NCBI GenBank assembly: GCA_027306505.1
Contig: DAHUZP010000021.1
Location: 1-64,000, forward strand
DNA length: 64,000 nt
Origin: Thermoplasmata archaeon
GTDB taxonomy: Archaea > Thermoplasmatota > Thermoplasmata > Lutacidiplasmatales > UBA184
Direction of reading: 5' to 3'
Shown here piece after piece: positions 1 through 8,400 of the stretch; positions within the stretch are counted from its first letter, which is position 1, and every line of letters starts with the position of its first letter. The notes under the pieces were generated by a model that saw only the letters and a program-made list of their open reading frames with translations, made no database searches and was not told the origin of the DNA. The translations under genes and the position numbers were made by a program.

Positions 1-537
1 GGGCGCGGGCGCGCCCGGGGCTGGGGGTGGAGCCGGGGGGGGAGGCGGTGAGTTCGCGGGTGGAGGAGGTGGCGGGGGTGGGGGTGGGGAGAGGGCCGAT
101 TGGAGCGGAGACGACGGAGGCGGGGGGGTGTTGGTCCCGGCCGAAGGGCGGGCCGAGAGCTTGGATGTGAGGTGTTGCCAGAAGTCCCAACGTTCCTGCG
201 ACCAGTCCCGCTCGTACTCGTGCCAGCTGATCGCGGCCCCGGCGACGGCCACCGGAAGGAGCAGGACGGCGACCACGACCCCGCCCGCCGCCACGTCCGA
301 GCGCACGTCCGCCCGGAAGCGGACCTGCACCGAGCAGCCGGACCCCGCGGGGAGGACCGTGATCGTGACCACGCGATGGATGCCCAGTTTCGACTGGAAC
401 GAGCGGCCCTGGAAGGTCTCCGGCCCGAGCGCGCTCAGCTGGTAGCCGCGCTGGCCCCAGAAGGTCCACGCCGATCCGAAGAGCTCCGCGGGTGCGGGCG
501 CGTCGAAGTTCCAGACCTCTTGCTTCTCGAACACCAT
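1..537 (-). CDS. small membrane protein with Pro-rich tail, C-terminus off the window
   Basis: The reading frame is open from an ATG at 537 to the left edge, so the C-terminus is missing. A GGTGA Shine-Dalgarno lies 7 nt before the ATG. The first 80 residues form a compact soluble domain with a WTFWGQRGY segment. One membrane span follows at about 83-103, then an aromatic, charged stretch (WHEYERDW), then a long run of prolines and small residues. In related genes of this window such Pro-rich linkers end in a zinc ribbon, so one may lie beyond the edge; this is inference. It starts 20 nt after the stop of the next gene and is probably co-transcribed with it. I do not recognise the N-terminal domain. 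Confidence 0.7.
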   Translation of the reverse strand, partial: MVFEKQEVWNFDAPAPAELFGSAWTFWGQRGYQLSALGPETFQGRSFQSKLGIHRVVTITVLPAGSGCSVQVRFRADVRSDVAAGGVVVAVLLLPVAVAGAAISWHEYERDWSQERWDFWQHLTSKLSARPSAGTNTPPPPSSPLQSALSPPPPPPPPPPANSPPPPPAPPPAPGAPAP

Positions 538-557
538 GTGGCATCACCTCAGGAGCA

Positions 558-1046
558 TCACTTTGCGCCGCTCTGCGGGCCCGCGGTCGCGGAGGAGCTC
601 GCGCCCCCATAGGGGGGCGGTGGAGGGACGGTGGAGGAACTGCCCATGCTGGAGGCGTCCGCGGAAGGGGGGGTGGAGCTTCCGTCCGACCATGGGAGCA
701 CCCGGACATAGACGAGGAGGAGGAGGATCCCCGGGACGACCCCGAAGAGGAGGCCCAAGACCCCCCAGAGCAGGAGCGGTTCCTTCAGGGACTGGTAGCG
801 AGCGGTCCGGACCTGTTCGGTCCACCCGCCGATCCTGGAGAGGATCATGAGGTCGATGAGGACCCAGATGACCGCGTAGGCGAGCCCGCCAAGTCCCCCG
901 CCAGGGAAGTGCAGGGCGAGGAGGGATAGGACGATCGAGAGGAGGTCCAGGAGAGCGACGAGCGCCCCGAGCAGGACCCAGATGAGCGTGAGGGTGCGGG
1001 TCGTGCCGAGGAACGAGACCAGGTTCGATCGCTCGACGTCCGTCAA
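558..1046 (-). CDS. three-span membrane protein of the pilus-tail family
   Basis: It has about three hydrophobic spans and a Ser/Pro-rich tail. The last span carries GVVPGILLLLVYVR, close to GGIVPGLLLLRVHR of the protein at 10956-11801 and GGILPGFFLHRALVRVHP of the one at 47291-48175, so I place it in the same family. Unlike them it has no C-terminal zinc ribbon. I prefer a TTG start at 1046 because GGAGGG lies 9 nt upstream. An in-frame GTG at 1127 has no ribosome site and would overlap the upstream gene. The role is unknown; a membrane accessory of the surface machinery is a guess from family members at the ends of both pilus loci. Confidence 0.7.
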   Translation of the reverse strand: MTDVERSNLVSFLGTTRTLTLIWVLLGALVALLDLLSIVLSLLALHFPGGGLGGLAYAVIWVLIDLMILSRIGGWTEQVRTARYQSLKEPLLLWGVLGLLFGVVPGILLLLVYVRVLPWSDGSSTPPSADASSMGSSSTVPPPPPYGGASSSATAGPQSGAK

Positions 1047-1107
1047 GAAGTGAATCCCTCCGGTCGACCCCACCTCTGCATCGCCGTATGATACTTGCGC
1101 GGCGACC

Positions 1108-2784
1108 TCACCCGACCACGGGACCACGGGACCGTCCCGAGAGGGACGTTCCGGACGCGGGCGGGGCCGCGGGGGGCTGCGCGGGAGGCGGTGAGGAGGG
1201 AGGAGGGGAGGCCCACGGGGTGACCCCTCCGCTGCCGGAGCCTCCTGGTGGGCTCGACGAGCCCCGAGGGGAGCCCCCGGAGCGGCCGCCGCGCTTGCGG
1301 AGGAGGAAGACCGCCACCACCGCCACCACGAAGATCGCCACGATGGCGAGAGCGATCAACATCAGCCCTCCGGAGGAGAGGATGTTCGCGCCCCCTCCGT
1401 TGCCGCCGGAGCCACCGGGCGTCCCGCCGCCGGGAGAACCCGAGGGGCCGTTCCCGCCGATCGCGGTCAAGATCCCGTTCGAGTTGACGACCCAGCAGAT
1501 GCCCGAGGCGACCGCCGGGCTCGCGTAGATGGGGGCTCCCGTCACGACCTTCCAGGCCTGCGCCCCGGTCGCGGTGTCGAACCCGTAGACGGAGCCGTCC
1601 TCGGAGGCCACGATGACCTCTCCGCCTACCACGACGGGGGAAGCGTCGATGGGTCCGCCGGTGGTCGCGTTCCACGCCCAGCTCCACGGCGAGCGCAGAG
1701 CGGCGGGGTTCAGGATGACGTGCGAGACCGTGCCCGCGCGGTCGGCGAAGTAGATCGACGCGGAGCCGCCCGTCACGACCACCGCCGGGGTGGAGCGCAC
1801 GCCCGCGTCGCCCGTGCCGAGCGCCGGGATGGTGAGCGAGAAGATCCCCTCACTGGGGGAGGAGACGTCCACCGCGTAGAGGTGGCTCGGGTTGCCGGTG
1901 CCGCCCTCTCCGCCGAAGATGGCCCAGGTGGAGGTGGTCCCCGTGCTCACGGTGAGGTTCACCAAGGCCGCCGAGGAGTAGAGCCGGTCGAGCGGCTGCG
2001 CGCTCGAGACCGGGAACCCCGGCAGGACCGTGCCCGCCGGGGTCCAGCCGTCCAGCGAGCGGTTGCCGCGGTCCGGCACGATCCAGGCCGGTCCCACCCC
2101 GGCCACCGTCCCGAAGGAGGGGGTGGCGAAGTACTGGGCCCGGGCGGGAGTGGTCGGGGCGCTCCAGAGACCGGGTCCCGAGGGAGAGGTCCAATAGAAC
2201 CCGCCGGCGAGGTCCGCGACGGCGAGCGACCCCGCCGACTCCACCACGGAGGCGGAGACCGGGTTGCCGCCGCCCGGCGAGGCGGACTGCCAGGCCATCG
2301 TACCGTTGTTGAGGTAGAGGGCCTCCAGGACGTTCGGGCCCCCGTCCTGGGCGAGGTAGACCAGCCCGTTCGCGATGAGAGGGCTGCCGACGACCGGCCC
2401 GCTGCCGGTCCCCCCGCTTAGGAGGCTCTTCCACTGGTAGGAGCCGTTGGAGGCCTGGAAGGAAAGGGCTTCGTTGTCGAGCACGACCACGACCCGTGAG
2501 CCGTCCGTCGACGGCGAGGCCTGGTAGGGATAGTCGTTCGCGAGAGGGGAGCCGACGGGCTGGCCCGTGTAGCGGGTCGCGTCCACGGTGTAGAGCACGG
2601 TCCCCCCCGGCGGGTTGCTCGAGGAGACGCCAGAGAGGCTAGGGTCGCCGCGGAACTGCGGCCAGCTCCCCGAGGGAGCACGGGGGGCGGCGAGAGCCGC
2701 GGCGGGGCCGGTGACCGAGAGGACGAGGAGAAGGGTGAGCCCGAGGAGACCGAGGAGGAACAAAGCCTGAGCGAGCGCGCGCAT
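1108..2784 (-). CDS. PQQ-type beta-propeller surface protein, C-terminal anchor
   Basis: A 558-residue secreted protein. A signal peptide (ALAQALFLLGLLGLTLLLVL) is followed by repeats of the form GSPLIANGLVYL, DGSVYGFDTATGAQAW and ASPAVASG, typical of PQQ/YncE-like propellers. These bind partners or cofactors outside the cell; no PQQ-dehydrogenase catalytic set was recognised. After a Gly/Ser linker a membrane span (LIALAIVAIFVVAVVAVFLL) and basic stop-transfer residues anchor it, with a Pro/Ser-rich cytosolic tail. I chose ATG 2784, with GGAG 4 nt before it and the signal peptide directly after. The frame is open up to 3093, but that extension lacks a ribosome site and would precede the signal peptide with about 100 low-complexity residues. 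Confidence 0.8.
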   Translation of the reverse strand: MRALAQALFLLGLLGLTLLLVLSVTGPAAALAAPRAPSGSWPQFRGDPSLSGVSSSNPPGGTVLYTVDATRYTGQPVGSPLANDYPYQASPSTDGSRVVVVLDNEALSFQASNGSYQWKSLLSGGTGSGPVVGSPLIANGLVYLAQDGGPNVLEALYLNNGTMAWQSASPGGGNPVSASVVESAGSLAVADLAGGFYWTSPSGPGLWSAPTTPARAQYFATPSFGTVAGVGPAWIVPDRGNRSLDGWTPAGTVLPGFPVSSAQPLDRLYSSAALVNLTVSTGTTSTWAIFGGEGGTGNPSHLYAVDVSSPSEGIFSLTIPALGTGDAGVRSTPAVVVTGGSASIYFADRAGTVSHVILNPAALRSPWSWAWNATTGGPIDASPVVVGGEVIVASEDGSVYGFDTATGAQAWKVVTGAPIYASPAVASGICWVVNSNGILTAIGGNGPSGSPGGGTPGGSGGNGGGANILSSGGLMLIALAIVAIFVVAVVAVFLLRKRGGRSGGSPRGSSSPPGGSGSGGVTPWASPPPSSPPPAQPPAAPPASGTSLSGRSRGPVVG

Positions 2785-3178
2785 GGAGCTCCGACCGCCG
2801 CGCGAGCGCTCCCCAGCCTGGCGGAACTCCCCGTTCCCGCCCCCCTGGCGGGGGGCGCGCCCCCCCCTCGTGCCGCCGTTCGCTGGAACCGTCGCCTCCT
2901 CCTTCATCGAGGAGGGTCCCCACCACCCCCTGATGGCGGGACTCCCTCTCGGGAGCAAGCCGCTCTCCGGGTGATCTTCCACCGAGGTGCCGCGCTGCTT
3001 GTAGGCCCAAAGTGTTCCCGGCTTGCTTGCTATCGTCGGCATCCCCCACGAGCTCCTGCGAGTGAAGGAAGGACCGTCGGACCATGACCTCACTTTTGGC
3101 GCAATCCCCGAACCGGGTGGCGCATGTCCCGAACCCTCGGCCGAAAGACCCTATACGTTCTGGGTGTGCCTGACCCCC
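2785..3178. other. 394-bp divergent intergenic region
   Basis: It separates the leftward propeller gene from the rightward membrane-protein/regulator pair. I see the rightward TATA element at 3151 and no convincing TATA box for the leftward gene. No tRNA-like fold, repeat or supported small gene was seen. Open frames here are extensions of the neighbouring frames. Confidence 0.5.
3145..3158 (+). promoter_or_regulatory. TATA box for a leaderless transcript
   Basis: CTATACGT at 3151-3158, preceded by the purine-rich BRE-like GAAAGAC, is centred about 25 nt before the ATG at 3179. That spacing puts the transcription start on the start codon. No Shine-Dalgarno precedes the ATG, which fits a leaderless mRNA. 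Confidence 0.6.
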
Positions 3179-3475
3179 ATGGAATGGCCGAGCGTCCTGC
3201 TGGCCGTGCTCCTCCTCGGTCTCTCGGGGACCCTGGGGGTGATCGCCCTTCGGGCCGGGCGAAGATACGCCGACCTCCGGATCGATATGGTGGGAGGGGG
3301 GTTCCTGGTCCTCGCTCTGGTGGGCCTGCTCGCGCTCCTCAACGCGATCTCCCCGCTCTATGGGGCGCTCTTCGACGTGGACCCGGTCCCGCTGCTGCTG
3401 CTCGTGGTGGCCTCCGGGCTCCTCTACGCATCAATGGTCCGAGGACGGACCCCCCGTTCGCCCACCCCCTCGTGA
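3179..3475 (+). CDS. small two- to three-span membrane protein paired with a wHTH regulator
   Basis: A 98-residue protein made almost entirely of hydrophobic segments: about 4-24, 41-60 and a shorter one at about 73-85. A short RTPRSPTP tail follows. ATG 3179 is chosen because a TATA box sits 25 nt upstream and the residues encoded before it look non-coding. Its stop is 3 nt before the ATG of the tandem winged-helix regulator, so the two should be made from one mRNA. Related regulators in archaea are often fused to membrane segments. This pair looks like a split version in which the membrane partner could tether or modulate the regulator; that role is inferred only from adjacency. Confidence 0.7.
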   Translation: MEWPSVLLAVLLLGLSGTLGVIALRAGRRYADLRIDMVGGGFLVLALVGLLALLNAISPLYGALFDVDPVPLLLLVVASGLLYASMVRGRTPRSPTPS

Positions 3476-3478
3476 AGC

Positions 3479-4003
3479 ATGGAGGACCTCCTTCAGCACC
3501 CGACGCGCCGGCGCCTCTACGAGGAGGTGCGGAAGCGACCGGGGATCAGCGCGCGTGAACTCCAACGCGCGCTGGAGATCGGCTGGGGAGAGGCGGCGCA
3601 CCACCTCCGGCAGCTCACCGATGCGGGATTGCTCCGACGGGAGCGCGGGGGACGGCGGGACTATTACTTCCTCCCCGAGATCACCTGGCAGGACCGCAAG
3701 ACCCTCCTCCTGCTGCGGAGCCCCGCCGAACGCATGATCCTGGTGGGGCTGGCTTCGAGCCCGGGCCTCTCCTTCCCCCAGGTGGTCTCCCACGCCGGGC
3801 TCAGCAAGTCCACGGTCTCCTTCCACATGCACCATATGATCGAGCTCGGCGTGGTGGAGGGGTACCGGGAGGACAACGTCCTCCGCTACCGACCGCAGGA
3901 CCGCGAGCGGCTCGCGGAGCTCCTCCGGCGTTACCGGGAAGGCTTCGACGACCGCCTGGTGGACCAGTTCGTCGGCGTCTGGAGCCAGCTGCTGCGGGAG
4001 TGA
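3479..4003 (+). CDS. tandem winged-helix transcriptional regulator
   Basis: A 174-residue cytosolic DNA-binding protein with two winged-helix modules. The first spans about 1-67 (HPTRRRLYEEV ... GISARELQRAL ... HHLRQLTDAGLLRRE ... RDYYFLPE). The second spans about 82-145 (ERMILVGLASSPGLSFPQVV ... SKSTVSFHMHHMIELGVVEG). The ArsR/MarR-like pattern of helix, recognition helix and wing is clear in both. A C-terminal helix (about 146-174) may dimerise. It starts 3 nt after the small membrane protein gene. It could control the surface genes to its right or the divergent propeller, but no operator repeat was found to support that. Confidence 0.85.
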   Translation: MEDLLQHPTRRRLYEEVRKRPGISARELQRALEIGWGEAAHHLRQLTDAGLLRRERGGRRDYYFLPEITWQDRKTLLLLRSPAERMILVGLASSPGLSFPQVVSHAGLSKSTVSFHMHHMIELGVVEGYREDNVLRYRPQDRERLAELLRRYREGFDDRLVDQFVGVWSQLLRE

Positions 4004-4126
4004 GACATGGACGGGGAGAGGCTCCAGAGGGGTGAGGACGTGCGGGTCTTGCGCCAGCCGGTTCGGAGCACGCACCAAAAGGGTTGGCTATCTCGGCCAC
4101 CGTATCCGCAACCGAGAGGGACGCCC

Positions 4127-5314
4127 ATGACACACCAAGGGGGTCGGGGGCAGCGATCGGTGGGACGGAGCGCTTGGTGGATGGCGACCTGGATGGTGGC
4201 CGTCCTGGCCTTTGGGGGGAGCGTGGGCCTCGCCTCCGCCGCCTCACCCTCCCACCTACCGGTCTCCTCCTCGGCCTTGGGGGGAACGGTTCATCCAGCG
4301 GACGACTCCCACCCTTCCCCGTTCGTCTGGTCGAACGGGGTGATTTCCCTCCGCTTCGGCGGAGAGCAGCCCGCCTTCTACGTCTCCTCGCTGCAGAGCG
4401 GGCAGACCAACGTCTCGGTCTCGGTGGTGGCCCTCGCCGAGGTCAATGCCTCCACCCAGGTCGTGGCGCTCGCCCCGCTCAACGAAGCGGAGCACCCCTG
4501 GACCCTCGGCTGGTCCAACGTCTCGGGTGGCGGTGTCGTCGTGACGCTCAACGTCTCCGCTCCCGTCTTCGCCGCGGACGGAGCGTGGAACTCGACCTCG
4601 CTGCCGAGCCCGTCGGACCCGCCCCTTGGCAACGCCCCGGTCCGGCTCACCTTCCACCTCTCCCCGTCCACCGGCACCTCGGCCTGGTCGGTCAAGTTCG
4701 ACCTCGGCGCCCAGGGATGGCCCTGGGTGTCGAGCGGGGACGGGCTCGGGCTCGCGCTCCGCGTACAGGCCGTGAGCTCGACCGAGATCTCCCCGGACCC
4801 GGGCCACGACGGGGTCACCGAGGGGGAGAGCGGCAACGGCACCCCGGTCGCTTCGTTGACCTGGGGACCCAACGCGACCGTGACCTACCCTTCCGGCTCC
4901 ACCGCCAACGCGCTCGTCTCCGCGCAGGTGCAGGTCTCCCAGGACCAGCAGAGCTCGGACGCGCGACTGCTCTTCACCGGCGTGGCGGGCGGGTACGGCT
5001 CGATCTACTACGACCCCACGGTGACGCTCAACGCCCACGCCTTCCCCGGGGCGGGACCGGTCGCCTGGCTCCTCAGCACGGACGGGCTCCTCGCGCTCAT
5101 CGTCGGCACGGTCCTGGTCGCCGTCCTGGCGGCCTCTGCCTGGAAGGCCCGGAGCGAGCAGCCGTCCGAGCCCCAGCTCGCCTCCTCTCGCCCGGCGCTG
5201 CCAAGCTCCGGGTCCAGGGGGCTCGGCCTCTGCCGCCGCTGCGGCGGTCCGCTGCACATCCCCGTGGGACCGGGCGTCCGCATCTTGAGCTGCGAGCGCT
5301 GCCAGCGGATCTAG
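4127..5314 (+). CDS. surface protein with cytosolic C-terminal zinc ribbon
   Basis: A 395-residue protein. The N-terminal hydrophobic segment (WMATWMVAVLAFGGSVGLAS) is a signal peptide or anchor. About 270 residues follow that are rich in Ser, Thr, Val and N-glycosylation sequons, as expected of a beta-rich exported domain. A membrane span (LLALIVGTVLVAVLAASAW) leads to a cytosolic tail ending in CRRCGG and, 16 residues after the second cysteine, CERC, a zinc ribbon. ATG 4127 has a weak GAGGG upstream; an in-frame ATG at 4007 would add 40 low-complexity residues. No enzymatic motif was recognised. Confidence 0.75.
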   Translation: MTHQGGRGQRSVGRSAWWMATWMVAVLAFGGSVGLASAASPSHLPVSSSALGGTVHPADDSHPSPFVWSNGVISLRFGGEQPAFYVSSLQSGQTNVSVSVVALAEVNASTQVVALAPLNEAEHPWTLGWSNVSGGGVVVTLNVSAPVFAADGAWNSTSLPSPSDPPLGNAPVRLTFHLSPSTGTSAWSVKFDLGAQGWPWVSSGDGLGLALRVQAVSSTEISPDPGHDGVTEGESGNGTPVASLTWGPNATVTYPSGSTANALVSAQVQVSQDQQSSDARLLFTGVAGGYGSIYYDPTVTLNAHAFPGAGPVAWLLSTDGLLALIVGTVLVAVLAASAWKARSEQPSEPQLASSRPALPSSGSRGLGLCRRCGGPLHIPVGPGVRILSCERCQRI

Positions 5315-5381
5315 TCCGAGGGGGGCCTCTTCCCCCGATTGCGGGAAGCTCCCCTCCTCTCGAGCTTCGGGGCGGGGCGAG

Positions 5382-5398
5382 CGTGGCCTGCGGCCACG
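5382..5398. terminator. hairpin between convergent genes
   Basis: CGTGGCC at 5382-5388 pairs with GGCCACG at 5392-5398 around a 3-nt loop. It lies in the 165-bp gap between two convergent stop codons. A terminating or mRNA-end role is inferred from position; no T-run follows. Confidence 0.35.
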
Positions 5399-5479
5399 TC
5401 CGTTGAGCGGGAGGAGCGAGCGCGCCCTGGAAGCAGACCCTGCCTGGGGCGGCCAGGGCGGCGCGCGCCTCCCTTGAGC

Positions 5480-8400
5480 TCAGAGCTCGGTCAGCGTTCC
5501 GCCGAACTCCCAGGTGCCGGGCGCTCCGCCCCCGATCAGGATCGTGGGAGAGTTCGACAGCCCGCCGCCGGTCCCCCCGAGGTCACCCTCGGAGAACGCG
5601 AGGTTCGAGGAGAGGTAGGCGTAGCTCGAGGGGACCGTCATGTCCCCGGTCTCCAAGGTCATGTTGCGGTAGACGAAGGTGAGGAGCTGCGGGCTCGCCG
5701 AGGCGAGCGTCGTCGGGTCCTGGGAGAGGCACCCCAAGCCGTAGGAGAGGGCGAGGTGGTTCACCTCGTACCACTGCAGGAAGGAGGAGACGTTCCCCTG
5801 CTGGACGGGGTCACCGAAGAGGCCGCCCGCCTCCTGGAGGGAGATCGAGAAGTTCGCGGCGAAGGAGGCCCCGGGAGCGGTCCCGTAGCGCAGCGCGGTC
5901 CCGTAGCCGAAGCCGGTCACCCCGGGGGCCGTGGACGACCCCATCTGGTCGTAGAGGAGCCCCGCCTGCCACTGCTGCTCCGCGACGTAGTTCGGGAAGA
6001 CGCCCGGGGAAGGCAGGTAGCCCTGGACGGCCGCGAGGAACGCCGAGCTTGCGACGCTCGGGAGCGCCCCCACCGCGCTCACGGAGAGGTCCGCAGGGTA
6101 GGCCCAGTTGGGACCGAGGTAGGGGACGGACAGGGAGGGGTAGTGGAGGCTCGTCGAGGTCTCGGTGGGAGCGAGCCTGGTGGGACTGCCGCTCAAGCCT
6201 AGGTGGTAGGGGGTCGCGAACTCCGCCCAATACCCCTGCAGGCTGTAGCTCCCGGCGGTCGCCCCGGCCGTGGAGCCGCAATAGGCGCTCTGCGCGGCGG
6301 AGGTCGGCCCCCAGCTGCCGCAGAACCCGTGCGCGGGCAACGCCGTGGGAGAGGCCCCGTTGAAGTTGTTGTCGACGTAGTAGCTCGCCCCCACCCGGCT
6401 CCCGCCGAAGGTGAGGTTGTACTGGAGCGAGTCGCCCCAGGTGGCGGTCCCGGGGTAGCCGTAGTAATTGAACTGCTGGGTCGTGAGGTCGAGCTGTCCC
6501 AGGTTGCCGTAGAAGGCGGGGGCCTTCCATGCGACGTTCGTGTAGGGCCCTCCGCGCGGCACCTTGGTGAGCTCGTAGTCGAGCGTCGCGAGGTTGGCCT
6601 GCACCGCGCCCATGTACGCGCCTGCGGTCGAGGCGAGGTCCGCGTTCGTGGTGTTCTCTAGGAGCGTCAGGTTCTGCGCCCACGGCGCGGAGGCGCCGAC
6701 CCCGCGGTCGGGCAGCGCCGCGAGCAGCCCCGCCTGGTCCCTCCCCTCCGCCGCGAGCACCTTGCCCACCGAGGTCGCCTGCGAGAGCAGGGAGTCCAGC
6801 GGCTGGCTCACGTAGGTCCCGGCGAGGAAGTTCGGAGAGGCGTGGTAGTCGTTCCCCGTGAGGCCGAGGAGGCTGCGGGTCTGCAGATAGGCGGGGTCCC
6901 CCGGGAGGGGCGTCGAGAGGCCGTCCCATCCGCTCCCCAGGTTCCACGGGGTGTAGATGGTGATCGGGAGGGCCATGCTGATTGGGACGGTCACGTTGAG
7001 CTGGGTGGGCGTGGGGTAGCCCTTCTGCTCCAAGGCCATCCGTGTCGAGGTCAGGTTGAGCGAGATCGACCCCTGGAGATCGATCGTCCAGGTGGAGCTC
7101 ATGCCCGAGATCCCCATGTTCGAGGTGTCGTTCTGGGGGTCCACCAGGTGGATCGTGTACTGGGGAAGCGACCAGGTGAAGGCGAGGCCGTTCCCCCGAA
7201 GGACGAGGCCCGCGCTACGGTTCGCGAGCGATTCGTTGAAAAGCTGCTGGTCGGCGACCTCGTTCGAGTAGTTCCCCTGCCAGAAGGTGTAGGGCACGCC
7301 GTTCTCGAGCCAGGGCTTGTCGATGACCGTGCTCTGGTTCGCCCCCTGCCAGATCTCCTGCTGCGAGGAGGCGTAGAGCTGGGAGAGCCAGCCGCCGGTC
7401 TGTCCCATGGACCGCATGTCGGAGAGGATCGGGGGAGCGACCGTGGTGAGGGTCCAGTTGGTGAAGTTCCCCGCGTCGTAGTTGGGGCAGAGGCCCACGT
7501 ACCCGCAGCCGAAGTAGGCGTCCCCGGTGTTGTTCTTGACGTTCCACCAGGACTGCCCCAACCCGACGCCCGGGGCCGTGTCGTAGTGGATGGAGTCCAG
7601 GCCCTGCGCGGCGGAGGCGCCCCCGCAACCGGGGTGGGTGGACCCCAGCAGCGCACAGGTGACGGCGCCCGCGACGTTGTTCCAGGTCCGGCTCGGGAGG
7701 CCGGTGCCCTCCTCGGTGTACCACTGGGCCCGGGCGGCGAGGAAGGCGCCGTACCCGCAGATCCCCGGGTTCCCGTTGGTGACGTAGGCGGGGTTGTAGA
7801 TGGTCGCGGAGAAGCCGCACTGGCCGAAACCGAAGCCGCTCTCAGGGCACGGCCCGCCGCCGCCGGTCCAGCCCATCCAGTTCATGACGGAGATGTAGGT
7901 CTCGTTCTGGACGTTGATCGCGAAGTCCGGCTCGTGGAAGGGATAGGGCGGGGAGTGCTGGACCCCCGGGCTCACGACGTTGTACTGTAGGGCGTCCATC
8001 AGGTTGTAGCTGATGGGGCCCACAGGCGAGGTGGGGATGACCCCCGCCGAGCCGTACCAGAGCATGTAGAGCTCCTGGAAGTACTCGCGGGCCGTGAGGC
8101 TCGCGATCTGGCTCATGGTCCACCAGTTGGTCGTGTCCGCGGTCGGCTGGTCCGGGCCCATGAGGTCCGGGTGGTCCGCGCCGTAGATCCAGGCGTTGTC
8201 CTGCCAGGTGGTGTTCGAGGCCTGCGTCGCGAGCTTCGCGAGCGCGGCGGCGAAAGGGCCGGAGAAGAGGGTGTTGGTCCCGTTGGTGAGGAGGCTGTAG
8301 GTCGGGCTGTAGAGCGCCTGGGCGAGCCCGGCGGCGGTGGTCAGGTCGGGGAGCCCTGCGCCCGCGAGGGTGTAGTTCCCCCCGTCCTTGTCGGCCTCGT

